Part shown: piece by piece, positions 1 to 12,700 of the stretch | Position numbering within the stretch: the first letter of the stretch is position 1 | How the letters are laid out: the number at the start of each line of letters is the position of its first letter | Source of the DNA: Hermatobates lingyangjiaoensis | Taxonomy: Eukaryota; Arthropoda; Insecta; Hemiptera; Hermatobatidae | Reading direction: 5' to 3' | NCBI GenBank assembly: GCA_026182355.1 | Contig: JAPFBL010000068.1 | Span: forward strand, 3,365,001-3,429,000 | Length of the DNA: 64,000 nucleotides | Program-made: the position numbers and the translations under genes | The notes under the pieces: generated by a model | Told to the model about the DNA's origin: nothing | Database searches by the model: none | What the model saw: the letters and a program-made list of their open reading frames with translations, nothing else

Positions 1-477
1 TAAATTAACTACAGGCGCTTTATTCATTCAGACAACGCCATGCGCTGCGCTGCTGACTGACAATCTTCCCTACTTTATCTATGACCACAGATCATTGAGT
101 TAATAATCAGTGCTGACTGCCACCGGTCCTCGTTGAATTTCCCTAATTCCGTGCGAGCCATGCAGCTGCATGGCAAAAGCCCTACCGTTCTTGTTGAGAG
201 CTGTCATTTAACGACGCTTCGTGCTTTGATTCTGCGACTTCAGTGACGTCATTCTGCATCATACCATGGTCATTTCATGTTCAGCTTACAACTGCACGAA
301 CAGAAAAACTGCGGATAGTGACATTTCGTTCCATCTTTTTCCATTGAAGGATTCGGTGCGTTATGCTAAAGATACATATTTTGGATGTTTTTGATATAAA
401 ATGAAATTATTCTACCGCCCACCCGAAATCTGAAATCGCCCACTAGTGGGCGGTACCGCCCAGGTTGAAGACCACTG
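1..477. mobile_element. hAT-type terminus with attached element sequence
   Basis: On the minus strand the sequence starting at 477 reads CAGTGGTCTTCAACCTGGGC, the kind of terminus typical of hAT DNA transposons. The adjoining 8 bp outside (478-485, ctctagat) fit the nnnTAnnn target pattern of Buster-type hATs. The element runs leftward out of the window, so the other end cannot be tested. It carries the THAP half-exon at 266-394 and lies in an intron of the PAT gene. Confidence 0.5.
266..394 (+). pseudogene. THAP zinc-finger N-terminal fragment
   Basis: ATG at 266 opens a 42-residue frame beginning MVISCSAYNCTNRK and continuing SFHLFPLKDSV. This matches the start of a THAP domain: C-x4-C, an asparagine-arginine, then SFHxFP. 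The second half of the C2CH finger (the distal Cys and His) is missing. Similarity ends after DSV, exactly at GTGCGT, a plausible splice donor, and the frame then stops at 392-394. It could be a captured first exon of a THAP gene or of a THAP-bearing transposase. The 200 bases upstream are less AT-rich than the surroundings, like a 5'UTR. Confidence 0.6.
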
Positions 478-843
478 CTCTAGATCCAGAGTCATACCTT
501 CTATCTCCTCATCTGACTTCTGATCAGAAGATGAAGGGTTAATTTTTAAAACCTGTTTTTAAAATTGACATTAAAATCACTACAATACCGGTAAGTATAT
601 TTAAAATGATATTTCAAATATAATTTAGCTGAAAACAAAACATAAAGTGTTTTGATAAGCTAAACTCATATATTTTAACCCTTTTAAATATCCTCTTTTC
701 ATGGTTTCTATAAATAACAAAATTAAATCAAACACAACTTAACATTGGGGATATAAGAATACCTGTGTTGACCTATACGCGTTCCTGATCCTCTCGACCA
801 TACCACAGAATATAAGAATACCAGTAGGAGTTAAGATACTTAC

Positions 844-1116
844 TACTCCTACAGCCTCAAGAGCGAACAAGGTTGTTCCGACGAAAAGGACATAATTCCT
901 TGCTTCTCCAACATAAGGCCTGGAGTCTAGTGGAGGCAGGTTTTCGAATATGTAGTACATAGTAATGCCAATGCCAAAGAATGTGATGATGTTGGCAAGC
1001 TGAGAGAAAGGGGCCAGCAGCTTCAGGTTTCTGATTAAGTTCATGAGGATGAGAGGAACGAGCAGGATCACCATCCAGATCCGTTCGTCTAGCTCCGTCA
1101 CGTAGACGTCCGCCAC
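844..1116 (-). CDS. PAT gene: exon 6 (TM4 to start of TM6)
   Basis: The 273-nt exon has acceptor TTTTTGCAG and donor GTAAGT and is exactly 91 codons in phase 0. It encodes residues 167-257: RIWMVILLVPLILMNLIRNL (TM4), LAPFSQLANIITFFGIG (TM5), the loop ENLPPLDSRPYVGE, and FVGTTLFALEAVGV leading into TM6. The open frame extends past the donor as intron sequence and is not coding there. I found no further exon between 843 and 1. Confidence 0.95.
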
Positions 1117-4100
1117 CTGCAAAAATTTGTCATTGGATCTCAGTAGTTTTAGTTGGGAGGAAAATTCATACACACTATAGAGTTTATTCGTGTTATTTCT
1201 GTTTAGTTCATGTAAGCTAGGTCATTCACTTTGCATGAAAGATACCACATGAACGCACTCTACCAACCTTATAAGGTGTTTTATGGGTAGTAGAATCAAG
1301 ATGCTATTGGTCAATAGGAAGATCACGAATATTACCCTGTGAAGTAGCAAGGCAAAAGAGTCATTCACTATGTATGAAGGGCACCAATAGACTGCCAATG
1401 TTCAAAACGTATTAGTAGCACAATCACGAGGTCATAGGACAGACAAAAGAGACCGCAGTATGTAGGTTACTAATAAATCCCTTGTACAATAGTAGTAGTT
1501 ATTTTAGCAGCAATATAGAAGTATCAATAATGTAAATGTAAGGAGTTAGTTGTCAGTAGTGAAGTATGGAGGTCATAGGTCAATAAACTAGGCCTTGAAT
1601 TTATTTTTTTCCCCGACCCCCAAAAATACCAAAAAACTGAATTGGTATTATATAAGAATTGTTAAATTTCACTTGGATGAGTGACCTTTAATGAGTACCT
1701 GATATTATGCATTTTCTGGGCCTACAGCTTTACTCTCTTTCCGACTTGAACAGGATCAATTTAGTCAACTGAATAAATTTTAACAGCAACCGTACCCATG
1801 TGAAATAGAAAGATAAAATCCACATTTCATTAGTCTTTTCTTTAATATTATGGGTAGGTATGAATGGAAGGGTGAGTATTGAATTTATACGTTATAAACA
1901 CACTTTCACTAAGGACACATTTTTTTATCTTTTTATCTTACTTGAGGATTTTTCTAATTATATTTGTTAAACCTCGTAAAAATGTCTCTGTTGATGTCAA
2001 TAGCTTATTACTTAAAACATGAACATTTATTTATGTTGGTACAGCGATAATCCTGAACTGGATGGTATCAATGAATAGGCAAAACAACCTTGGTGGCTAA
2101 GTGGGAAGAAGCTGTCCTTGGCAGTTGCAATGAATGAATATTTAAAATATTAGTTTGATTTCGTATTTAAGATCACATCAATAAAAATCGTCATGAAGTC
2201 TTCAATTAAATGACGCTAATGAAAGACTTATCATGAAGACACTAAATAATTTATTGTCACCTTAAACTGAATACTCTATTTAACAAAAAATTGTCTATAT
2301 TTTTAGTAGTTAATATTGTCTAGTGTTAATCTTCTGTAAATCACTATGTATTTGTTTTGGCTGTCCGAATGATTAAGTTAATTATTAAATTAATTAAAAT
2401 TACTGACAATAATACATTATTAAAATAATTAAGAATCAACTTCTTAGATTTGGGTTATACTTAATGTTTAATTTACTAATCCAAAATTGCGTGATTGGAT
2501 GATTTATTGTTGATAATGTACCTAACAACCTTTGCGATATTAACAAGCTTTTATACGAAAAATACTTGTCAATCTCAAATATTCTTTGTTCCCCATTATA
2601 AAACACGCCAAGTCAGTTTAGATTAGCTGACTGTTGATATTGTCAAGTTATTGCTTAGTATTCATCAAGCCGTGTGATCCACTTCGCTTTAGCAGTAGAT
2701 TGACTTCCATTATCGTCTAAAATCAATCAATAAGATATTCTCTGTCCATCGCCTTCCCATCAACAGGTATTCAATCATTTTTCATCTGAATATTAATTGG
2801 AAATTAGTCCAGAGTCTGTTATGAAAACTTTAGAACCATATTAACGCCTTTCGTTGTTTTCCTTGCTTATTTAATCGAAATCGCCCCAAGAATTACGGTT
2901 GTAAACATTTATTGTAAAATTTATAGTAAAATAAGTTATGGTTAAATTTAACAGGAAGAGACATTTGTCATTCTTATTCGACTTCATCTTACGAGTCAAA
3001 CCAACAGTATTGAAAAGTAGTTCTCCTTTATTGAATAAGATTTATAGACTTTGATCATATAATGATTTTTTAGAATATTTTTTGCTATGCAACACATTTT
3101 AACATCGTATATTAAACTAAAGGATCATATGTTTGTGGATTTTAACTAGTCCAGGGATGTCCAACTCGCGTAGTGTTACAAATGTTTGACTGACTCGGGG
3201 TACACAAAATAACACTTAATTCTAAAATGTTATTGGAAAAAATATGAAAGTATATTTAAACGGCATCAAATACCATGTGAAATAGAAAGATAATATTCAT
3301 ATTTAATTAGCCTCTTCTTTAATATCATGGGCAGGTATGAATAGAAGAGTGAATATCGAATTTATACTGTTATAACTTACAGGTTTTGGTGTTTGAACAA
3401 TTAGAATAAAATTTGGGATTTAAATAAAACATGTTCATTAACTATTTTTTCCATATTAAGACAGTGATAATTAGTCTTACCTCTAATAGGTACTGGAAAG
3501 AGTTATTCCACCCAAGTCTACTTCAAGGCTTATAGAAGAAGGACAATGACCGAAATCTGTCCAGCTCTTTATCAATTCTATAATGTCACGTTCACTAACC
3601 CCTGTGATATTAACCATTTTCATGTATTTTTTTGCCTAACTTCTGATAGTATAGGGTTGTAATTTTGAATTCAAGATCTTCACGACAGTATAGTTTGAAA
3701 AAAATACTTTTGAAGAATTTGAATTATAATATTTTCCCTAGGAATGATTGAAAAGATACAATCCTCCTGGACCTCATTGCAGTTATTTCTGTCCCTGACT
3801 CAGTTATTTAGACCTATTGATATGAATATGAGAGCTAGGAGAAAAAAGCGTTGCAATATATTTTCAGGTTTCTAAAAGAACTCTTGATCCACCACTTATA
3901 CTCCCGACTTACAGTACAGGATCTGACTCCGATTGTTAGTACATTGAGTATTCTGCATTGGACTCCGACTATAACCTAAGCTCACCTATTCTCAATATTT
4001 ACAAAATTCTGCATAGTCTTTCGACTCCTCGTTTATACAGCTTTCCTAATTCGATTCTGACTCCCCATTCGCTAACTTCTAACTCTTACCACACGCACTC

Positions 4101-5724
4101 CGACACTCAACTCTGTTTGCATTCATTGTTCTGGCTCTGAGAAGATTCTCCGTATTTCTTAAAAGTTCCTTTTTTTCAGGGTATAGTTAAATATAGCAAA
4201 ATGGAGTTGTAGTTTCTGAATGATGTGTTAGAAATATTGATTCAGAGACGCACAATCTCTGAATTATTGAACCTCAAAAGAATTGTCACTTTTTAATCTT
4301 ATTCAATCCTATCCATTTGGTAAAACTTTTCTGCACGATCGTGGTAGTAATGATTACTTGAAAGTTTTTCACTCTAAATGAACTATAAATCATTACTAAT
4401 GTATTATTCGATTGCGACTTGATAAAAGAACTTAGTAAATGTCAAAGTATGATAGCAGCTTAGAGTTTTTAATATAATACCATTTTAACACTTGAAGCGA
4501 CAAACACTATGTAGACGCAGCAGATGCCCATCTGGTAGATAATGAGGAACACGTCTACAAATGGCCTGAAAATACATCCACATCTCATTAAAACTCGATA
4601 ACTGTAGGAAATATAAACATACAAAACACTTAAATAAAGCTAAATAATTACATTAATACATTTTGTATATAACTTTAATCGTACGATTAACTTTCTTCAA
4701 TTATAAATTAATTGTTAATTAGGAATGCTTCTTCTTTGATATAAACTTTAATTCAATTTAACAACTTTAACTGAAATGTTATAAGGGACCCAGAAAGCAA
4801 TAAGAGAGAAAAAGGAGGAGGTAATATGAAGTAAGCTGTCAAAATGACAGCATACAAAACTCAAGGCTGTGAAGGTACTGTAACTAAGTGCTGGTAAGAC
4901 GGAATCCTGGTCTTCTCTCTCTTTTTCTTCTTGGTTCTGGTTGTTAGAAATTAGAGACCGTCGGTGTGATTAGTACTAGTAAATGGAGAGGATAAAGACT
5001 TGGCAAACAGGTCGTCAGCATATCAAACACAATTTTTATGTTCAGCACAAACAAAAAAGGTTTACGGGAATTGAACCCATGTGTCTGTAGGAAGGCAAGC
5101 GTGATTATTGACTCATGGGTATAAGCCTTCTTATAAATAGCATATATAAGCATATATAATATTATTATTTAGTTTTTAAACTTTGGTAGTTCGATTTAAA
5201 TAGATTTTCTGTTTCTTATAAGAGGAGTATATATATATATATATTAGAATACGTTGGCAGCAGGTCTTGTCTCAAACATATCTGGTTAAAATTTGCAGCA
5301 GCTTCTGCACTCACTAACTTTGCGCTGGTGGCCTCGATCCTTCGGGCGATTTTTCTTTCTTCTGGCTGCAGTTGCCATAACATCTGTCCTAGAGACATCG
5401 TCAATATTTTACGAGCTTTCGACCATATAAACGTTGGTCATCATCAGGTAGAGCATGCCTTGTAGTTAAGAGCTTAAATACCAATCAGATTGACTAATTC
5501 GAACCAATCAGAGCGCAGGGTTAAGGCTGCTGCTCTGATTGGACCTCATGCTTGGCTCCAGGCTCCTGCTCGTCGGAATTACATATATATATATATATCA
5601 ACGTTCAAACCGCAATAAGGAATGAGAAAAAAGGCTAAGATCTTTCAACAGTAACAAGCGGTTTTCATCAGAGTCAAATCCCAAATGATTTGACTCTTAT
5701 TATGAAATATTTTTTCACACACAC

Positions 5725-5755
<31 letters not shown>

Positions 5756-8700
5756 AAGTGTCGATAGTGGAAAATGATTGAATAGAAATGTTTATCACGA
5801 ACCTGTCAGTTTTGCAGATTCAATGAAATTTTCATCCAGTTTTAAAATTTCTAACTTTCGCTTATAAAAAAAGTTAAATTAAAAGCTAAATGTCGACTTT
5901 AAAAGTTCGATTTTAATATGAAAATTGGCCAACTCCTGACAAAACATTATTTATAATGTAAATGTATAATACACTAATCAACAAGCGATTATAATAATTG
6001 CTTAAAAGTCAGTGGATATGATATAAAAAATTACTTTTAACAAACTGCTTCAGGTTTTTAATTATTCTTATCATTTGGAAGTAAAATACAAATAAAATGT
6101 AAGATATAGTTTAAATGTACGATTCCCAAGAATTATATATTTTAATAACCACTTTTTGTGACCTATAACTAAATAAAATCAATATTTGGTATTTTTGGTT
6201 TGAACTACTAAGTTGAATACATAAAATATGAAAGCAATAATAGCACATGCACTTGTTAAAGATTATTTGTTGGCCGAAGCAAGTGGCGATGAATTCGTTT
6301 TCTTACACTGCCCCTGCAGCGAATATCCTGAGTGGGCGCGGCCCTTGCTCCAGCGCCACCTTCATTGACTCTGGGTAGGTCAGCACCGGCACTCTTTTTC
6401 TCTTGCAAAGCTCGTACTGTGACCTCACCTGAAACAGAAATAACTCACGTCCTTATTTTTTTTAGTATTTTTTCTTTATATTATTAATAACTGTTAAAAT
6501 TCTATTATAAATGTACACGCTATTTTTCCCTTTTGACTTTTCTATATCGTGTTTCTGTTGTTTTTGACAAGGTTGAAAGATTAGTTTTCAATTGTTCATT
6601 TGACGAGCAGAGCATTCTTTGTCTGTATAAGCTAATCTATGATGTGTAAACTATATAAAACCTATCTGTCAGTCTGTCTGATAGTTGAAATATCTCAGTA
6701 GGCAAGGTACTTATACTAAAGAATATTGAAATGAAGCTTGTATACATACCAAGACATGGAGGCAGTAGGTGCAAATGAAGCCTATAATAATAGTGCTGAT
6801 GACTCCGTTGATGAGGCCAGCATTCTTGAAAGCCTCGGGCATGGCCAGGATCCCAGTGCCCAAGCTGCCCTTTAGTAGATGAATAAGAGTCTCGTTGTTC
6901 CTGAAAAAATGTGCATACCTCGTATACTGGTCCTCATATAAACTGCTTATCCACATTACTTGGACTGTCTAAACATTTGATGGAATTCCGAGTACGATTT
7001 ACTTCTTCAAAGACTACTTTGGCTCGTGATTCGCAACTTGAAAGGCGATGTCACGAAAGTAGACTAGAAAAGAGTGGATAAAAAGACAGGTCAAAAGTGA
7101 TTTGATATTACCACCGTTATTCATTTGATATGATTGAGTAGTTCAAAACAAAGGACTAAAAGTGATTGGAATTGAAAGAAACTATAGCATGATTTCTAGA
7201 ATGAACTAAGACATCTGGAGTAACTTCATTAGTGCATAGATGATTACTGCCTGATGATTTATTGTGATCGAGTGATCCACTTTGAAGTTTTACGTTTCAG
7301 TTTCAAAAAAAGCTTCCCTTAGCTAAAAACTTCTACAACCTGAATAACGAAGAGACGAATCAAGTAAATTGTTAGTCTTGTTCCTTATCATAAATATATA
7401 ATTTTATGAAATAGGTTTATCTATGTCATTAAAAATAATTTAATTAAATAATAGGATAAAAAAATAATTGCATCTGGAAGTAGATCATTAAAAAAATTAG
7501 GATCTGTTTATTATTGCAAACACACAATCACTCACAGAAGTAACTGCAAATATTTCTTGTAAAAATTAGAATGATGGTAAAATATTTTAATGCGAAGAGT
7601 TGTACTCTTTGTAGTACAAATATTTTGTAGTATTTGTACTACAAAATATTTTTACACTAGTCAGAGAGTTTTCCACTATTCCCAACGTAGCGATTTAAAA
7701 TCCCCCCCCCCCCCCAACATCTAATGGATCTGAAATTAATTATGTTTACAAGTAAAGGAAAAGGTAACTAGAAATTGATTTGCATTTCCGGTAGCCCGAA
7801 CCCGATTTCAAGTTACTTTATGGAGTTACTTCCCTGTTATGAAGTCACCCCTGAGGCGTGACTCACGGTCTCCTATTTCTTCATACTTTTCCTACTACTG
7901 TCTCTACTACTCATTCTTCTTATTTTTCTCATTCTCTATTTCCTTTTTACTTTATTTTTATCTCTTTCCTTTATTATTTCTACTTTTTATTCACTTTTCT
8001 GTATTTCTTCTTTCCTTATATAGATTGTTATGAAACTTCAGAACCAAATTTGAGTACCTATAACTTGAGCAGAGCTAAAATGTATGTTTGTGAAGCCCCA
8101 AACAAATTAATGTAATGAGAATCTATTTTTGTGTTGTACGGGGCAAGGTTAGCTCAGTGGCTAACGTACTCGCCTCCGAACTGGTTGGTTCGGGGTGAGA
8201 TATCTACCTGGCCCTCGATTTATTCACGTGGGAAGTGAATAAATCTGAGCACGTCGTTTCTCGCAAAGGACGTTTAACCCATCGGTTCCGAGCCTATTCG
8301 ATGTCAGGTACTCGTTAGAGATACTACTTTAAATACACTTGACTTAGGCAAAATATAGGATACCCATGTAGAATCAACCTGTAATGTAGCTCACACATTA
8401 CTAAAATGGGGCCCAAATAATAAAAGCCACAATTTCTGCCCCTAGAATAGTACTAAAATGTGAATGCCTTATAAGTGTGGGCGTTGAAAAACACAAACAA
8501 CAACCATTTTTATGTTGCATTTTTTTTATAAAGCAACACATTAATTTAATTGTAATTAAGATAATTTAAATCTTTTACATATCGAAATATATATTTTACC
8601 AAAGCAAATATTGAATGAATATATAATTAGTATAAGAGTGCTAATAATGAAATAATAATTAAGCTCTAACTTAAAATGATTATTTATTCATGGCAACTTA

Positions 8701-9672
8701 GTAATGGAAATCCAATGTCATTTAGTAATGCAATAAAGCTCTTTTATAAAGATAATACACAGAGGCTCGTAATTATGAAAATTAATGGTTATATTTAGCC
8801 TGGAACCAATGACTACAACCATGTTAAATACTGGACTCTCTTTAAACTACCGGAGTTAAGTAGCATTGGATGTGGTTAATGCTTGGTTGGGTATCTGCCA
8901 GTGACACCAATGAGCCGTTGCATTCCGCAGTAACGTTAACACTATTATTGTGAGTTTGGTGACAAGCGAACATTTAGCCTGACAGTCTAAAGCTACCTTC
9001 CGATTCAGAAACATTTTGGTATCTACTAAAAATCTTACACTAAATAAATACCGCCTAATTCAGGACCTTGTTTGTTGATAACCCTGTCATACCTGGCCCA
9101 TTGTGAAGCGTGTACTACTTAGAAAACGATTACAGTTTTGAAGATGAAATCTTTGAAGTTAATTAAAAGAACTCTGTAGTGATCTGCACTCAACTTTACA
9201 TAAGTTAGCTCCTTATGAAGCGCATAAATAATCAAATTAATGAATTCTTTACTTATTTACTTTTAATATGCAATGCAAATATATTTGTATTTCCACTCCC
9301 CATTCTCTAATCACTATTATAATAAAAAAAAACAAAAAAAAAGATGAGGTTTTTTGCTTAATACTAAGGTCTTTTACTATCTCTTCCTACTGTAAAAATT
9401 CAAAAATTTTATCATAACATGTTGAATTACGAAAAAAATTACAAAACAAATTTAACTCTAATGACTTGTGTACGAGGGCAACATGAATTGTTTTATTGGT
9501 AAAAAATAATGTACAGAAACTTCGCGATCTTCAATTAATAGTCAAAAAACTGTACTAATGTTTCTAACTAAATAATATTTATATCATCAAAATCATTTGA
9601 TATGTCAAAAGCTGAGAGTTGTATCGTATCAAAATGCTTTTAATATAAACGCACCTAAATTAGGACCCAATA

Positions 9673-9730
<58 letters not shown>

Positions 9731-12700
9731 AACAAACAAGCATCCACATACAAATATATATCCGTATTCACACTGTTAGACGTACTTTATTAAGAACTAG
9801 GTATTAACAATAATGTTATTTGAAATGTAAGTGCAAGTATAATGTTTTTAGATCACGCAGAAATAAATTAATTTAAAAATACACATATGCAAACATAACA
9901 CATACATGTACACTCGAATTTGATGTTAAACTAAAGACGAGAATTATTAAATAAGAAATGTAGTGCCTATGACGTTAGATTCATTTACATACGAACATAA
10001 ACAAGTCAGGGGCCAAAGCATTTGCTGTAATTATCATTACAAGTTAAATTTTAGGATATAAAAACTTTGGTCTCTATCTGCAAAAGATTCGGTAAAATTT
10101 ACTGTTATATGTATTTTTCTAAGCTTTAAATCTTTTTAATTAATTTAATAAAAGAGTTACATAATAATTGAAAAATAGAACTATTATTGTTGTTCTGATT
10201 TAAATGGATATATTTTAATTTTGTACTTTTAAAATTGTTACCATAATCATGAGTTGTTCCTTTTATATAACAACTAAATTAAATCTGGCCAAATTTGTTG
10301 GCAAATCTATTATTGAAATAACTTTGTTTCATACGACAATGAATCGAACCTTTGGAAGTGGTTGTGAAACCATAGAAACAAAGCATTCTGAAGCCTTTAA
10401 ATGCCTTGCATTGTCCTCTTTTAAATCTTCATCAACTGCAAACAAACGTTCTTTGGACAGTCTTACATAAACATAATATCACGCAGAGATAACTTTCTGC
10501 TAATAAGCATATTAATGACCTCGTTGATTTAAAACTCTGCCAGAGGAGTAGTCAAAACAAAATCTGACAGATACTGTGATCGCAGTTATTAATTACATGC
10601 TCGGAACAATGAATGTATTACCGAAAATAATAAATTTTATTTTTTCTCATTATGTTTGTTACTGTTTTCATTCGATTGAATAACATTAGTAATTGTTCTT
10701 ATATTTTTTATTTAGGCCTACATCTTATCACTGTCATAATGCGGCCCTCCGTTACTGTAGAACTCTTCATTCGGTCCTCGAGGGGGGGATTTGGGTTTAA
10801 GACTCCTTCCTTAGGCAATTAAAATTTTAACTCAATGTCTGTGATTGTTTCAATTTGAAACAATAGGTATCATTAGTAACTGCCTATAGTCTTAGAACTT
10901 TACTTTCGAGTCCTTCTATGTACTCTTTTCCAATTAAATGATAAATACTTAATATTCTTGCACTTTACTATTATAAAACATAGTGATCATTAAAAAATTT
11001 GATCTCGAGTTTTGACAGATTTACGTGCTTTCAGGTCCCCAAAGTCAATTTTTGTCGTTCTTTTGACGATATCTGTGGGTCATTGTTTGTGACTCGGTAT
11101 CGGTGTTTGTGTGTGTTTGGTATCGAACAGTTTGTGGGCGTGCTAGATGTCATACCGCTTGATTGATCGAATTCATATTCTACCCAGATAAAGGCATTAC
11201 ATGCTCTATTATTTCTTGGTATTATTTTGTAATGAAATAGTCACTTTTTTCCCAAAATGTGTTTTGGACAACTTTTTTGTGATACTTCGTGGACGGAAGA
11301 GGCGCTGTAGTACATTTTATAATTGCAGAACAGTTTTATTCACGCTAAGTAAATAACATTAACATTTTGACAGAAAAATCAATCTAACATTAGAATACTG
11401 TAATCAAATTCAATTATTGAATTAAAAAAATTCTGACTAACGAAAAGGGCAATTTAGCTGTAAAAACTTAAAACTCATCTTCGGATAACAGATAATATGC
11501 TCTACGTGTTGGATCTGTTTACGTTGACTTAGAAATTGTTGAACACAATTGATTCAATAAACTTTAAATTGTGTGTTAGTTACTGTCTAACTACTAATGT
11601 TTCACTATCTTGGGTATTAGAACAGTAATATTACACTCAAAAATTACTACTATGAAGTTCTATCTGCAGTAACGTAGAAACATTTGGTAAATAAGTATCT
11701 TCGTAAGTGATAATATACCCATCTAATCTTGCCATCTTGCCATCTAAAAGGCAAGTCAACCGTTACAACACTATGATTAAGAAAATAGAAATGCTTAAGT
11801 CTCAAAAGAATCATTTTTTCTGCTACTTGGATCCTGAAAGAATATTTGATAATAACCTTTCGAGAGCAGTGAATTAGAATATATAATATATGTTTTAATT
11901 GGAGAACTAAGGAATGGATTATAACAATCTAACGCAAGAAAAATTAGTGTAAGTATAAGATCTATCGAAGCTGAAATTGTGAACACTAAAACAGCCCTAA
12001 TGAAGGTTTGCTATCGCCTCTATTGTGATGCTTCGTTCTTGACAACCTTCTGGATACTCTATACAATCAACAATTCGATCCGCGAGGGTATACAGGTAAC
12101 CATGTTATTTGAACATGTAAATCTGACCAAGAAAAGCAATCTCAACAGTTCAATAAAAAAAAGAACTAAATTAAGAAAAAACAAAATAATCAGTACTTAC
12201 GTGGTAGGGTGAGGAGCATTTCTATGCATGTGGGGATCATAGGGTGTGTCGTCGTCTCCTGGAATCGTGACGCCTTCACTTCCATCAGGACTGTGCAATA
12301 AAAAACATGATGTACACAACAAATACTGGGGGAAAAAAAGAAACACATAAATATCTTCGTATAAGTAATGTACACATATATTTTTTGTAGACACTAGATA
12401 ATTTTTTTTTGTCCAGTGACAGTTATTGTTACTAAACGAAAAGTTACTAGTTTTTGAAAAAGGCGAGAAAAGTTCAATCTGTCCGAATAGTATGCGAATA
12501 ATAATTGTTTTAAAGAAGGATCATTTAGTTCAAAAAGTTTTGAAAGGGCTGGCTGAGAAAGCAGACTGATTCTGTTTTAAAAACTTTACCTTGCTTGAGA
12601 AACTCTCTTAAAAACTATTATCGCTTTGCTTTTAGGTTAAATAAAATTCAAAAACGTTTTGTTTATAATAATAAATTATATCAGTGATAACCTGTGTAAG

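Larger units (their letters stand above)
5228..5600 (-). mobile_element. Penelope-like element fragment: pseudo-LTR and start of ORF
   Basis: The fragment is bounded by TA microsatellites on both sides (5228-5245 and 5584-5598). Read on the minus strand, it first shows three CCAATCAGA-like boxes (about 5465-5550) and TATTTAAG, then a hammerhead-like motif (5447-5413), then an ATG and a coding stretch of about 50 codons. That stretch breaks off into the TA repeat at 5245. Promoter, ribozyme-like motif and ORF start in this order are what is known of Penelope-like pseudo-LTRs. Truncation into a TA run explains why no reverse transcriptase is present. Confidence 0.6.

Noticed and set aside
3890..4140. 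Degenerate GACTCC tandem repeat
   Set aside because: Spacing between GACTCC words is irregular and no unit length can be fixed.
7839..8115. Phenylalanine- and serine-rich frames resembling membrane proteins
   Set aside because: They come from a pyrimidine-rich low-complexity tract, open in two frames at once.
8143..8215. Functional tRNA gene
   Set aside because: The cloverleaf cannot be closed, the B box is damaged, and a second dispersed copy with the same non-tRNA body shows it is a SINE.
12190..12375. Alternative reading frame over PAT exon 2 with its own ATG
   Set aside because: It does not join in phase with exon 3, whereas the chosen frame joins both neighbours and encodes the family motif.
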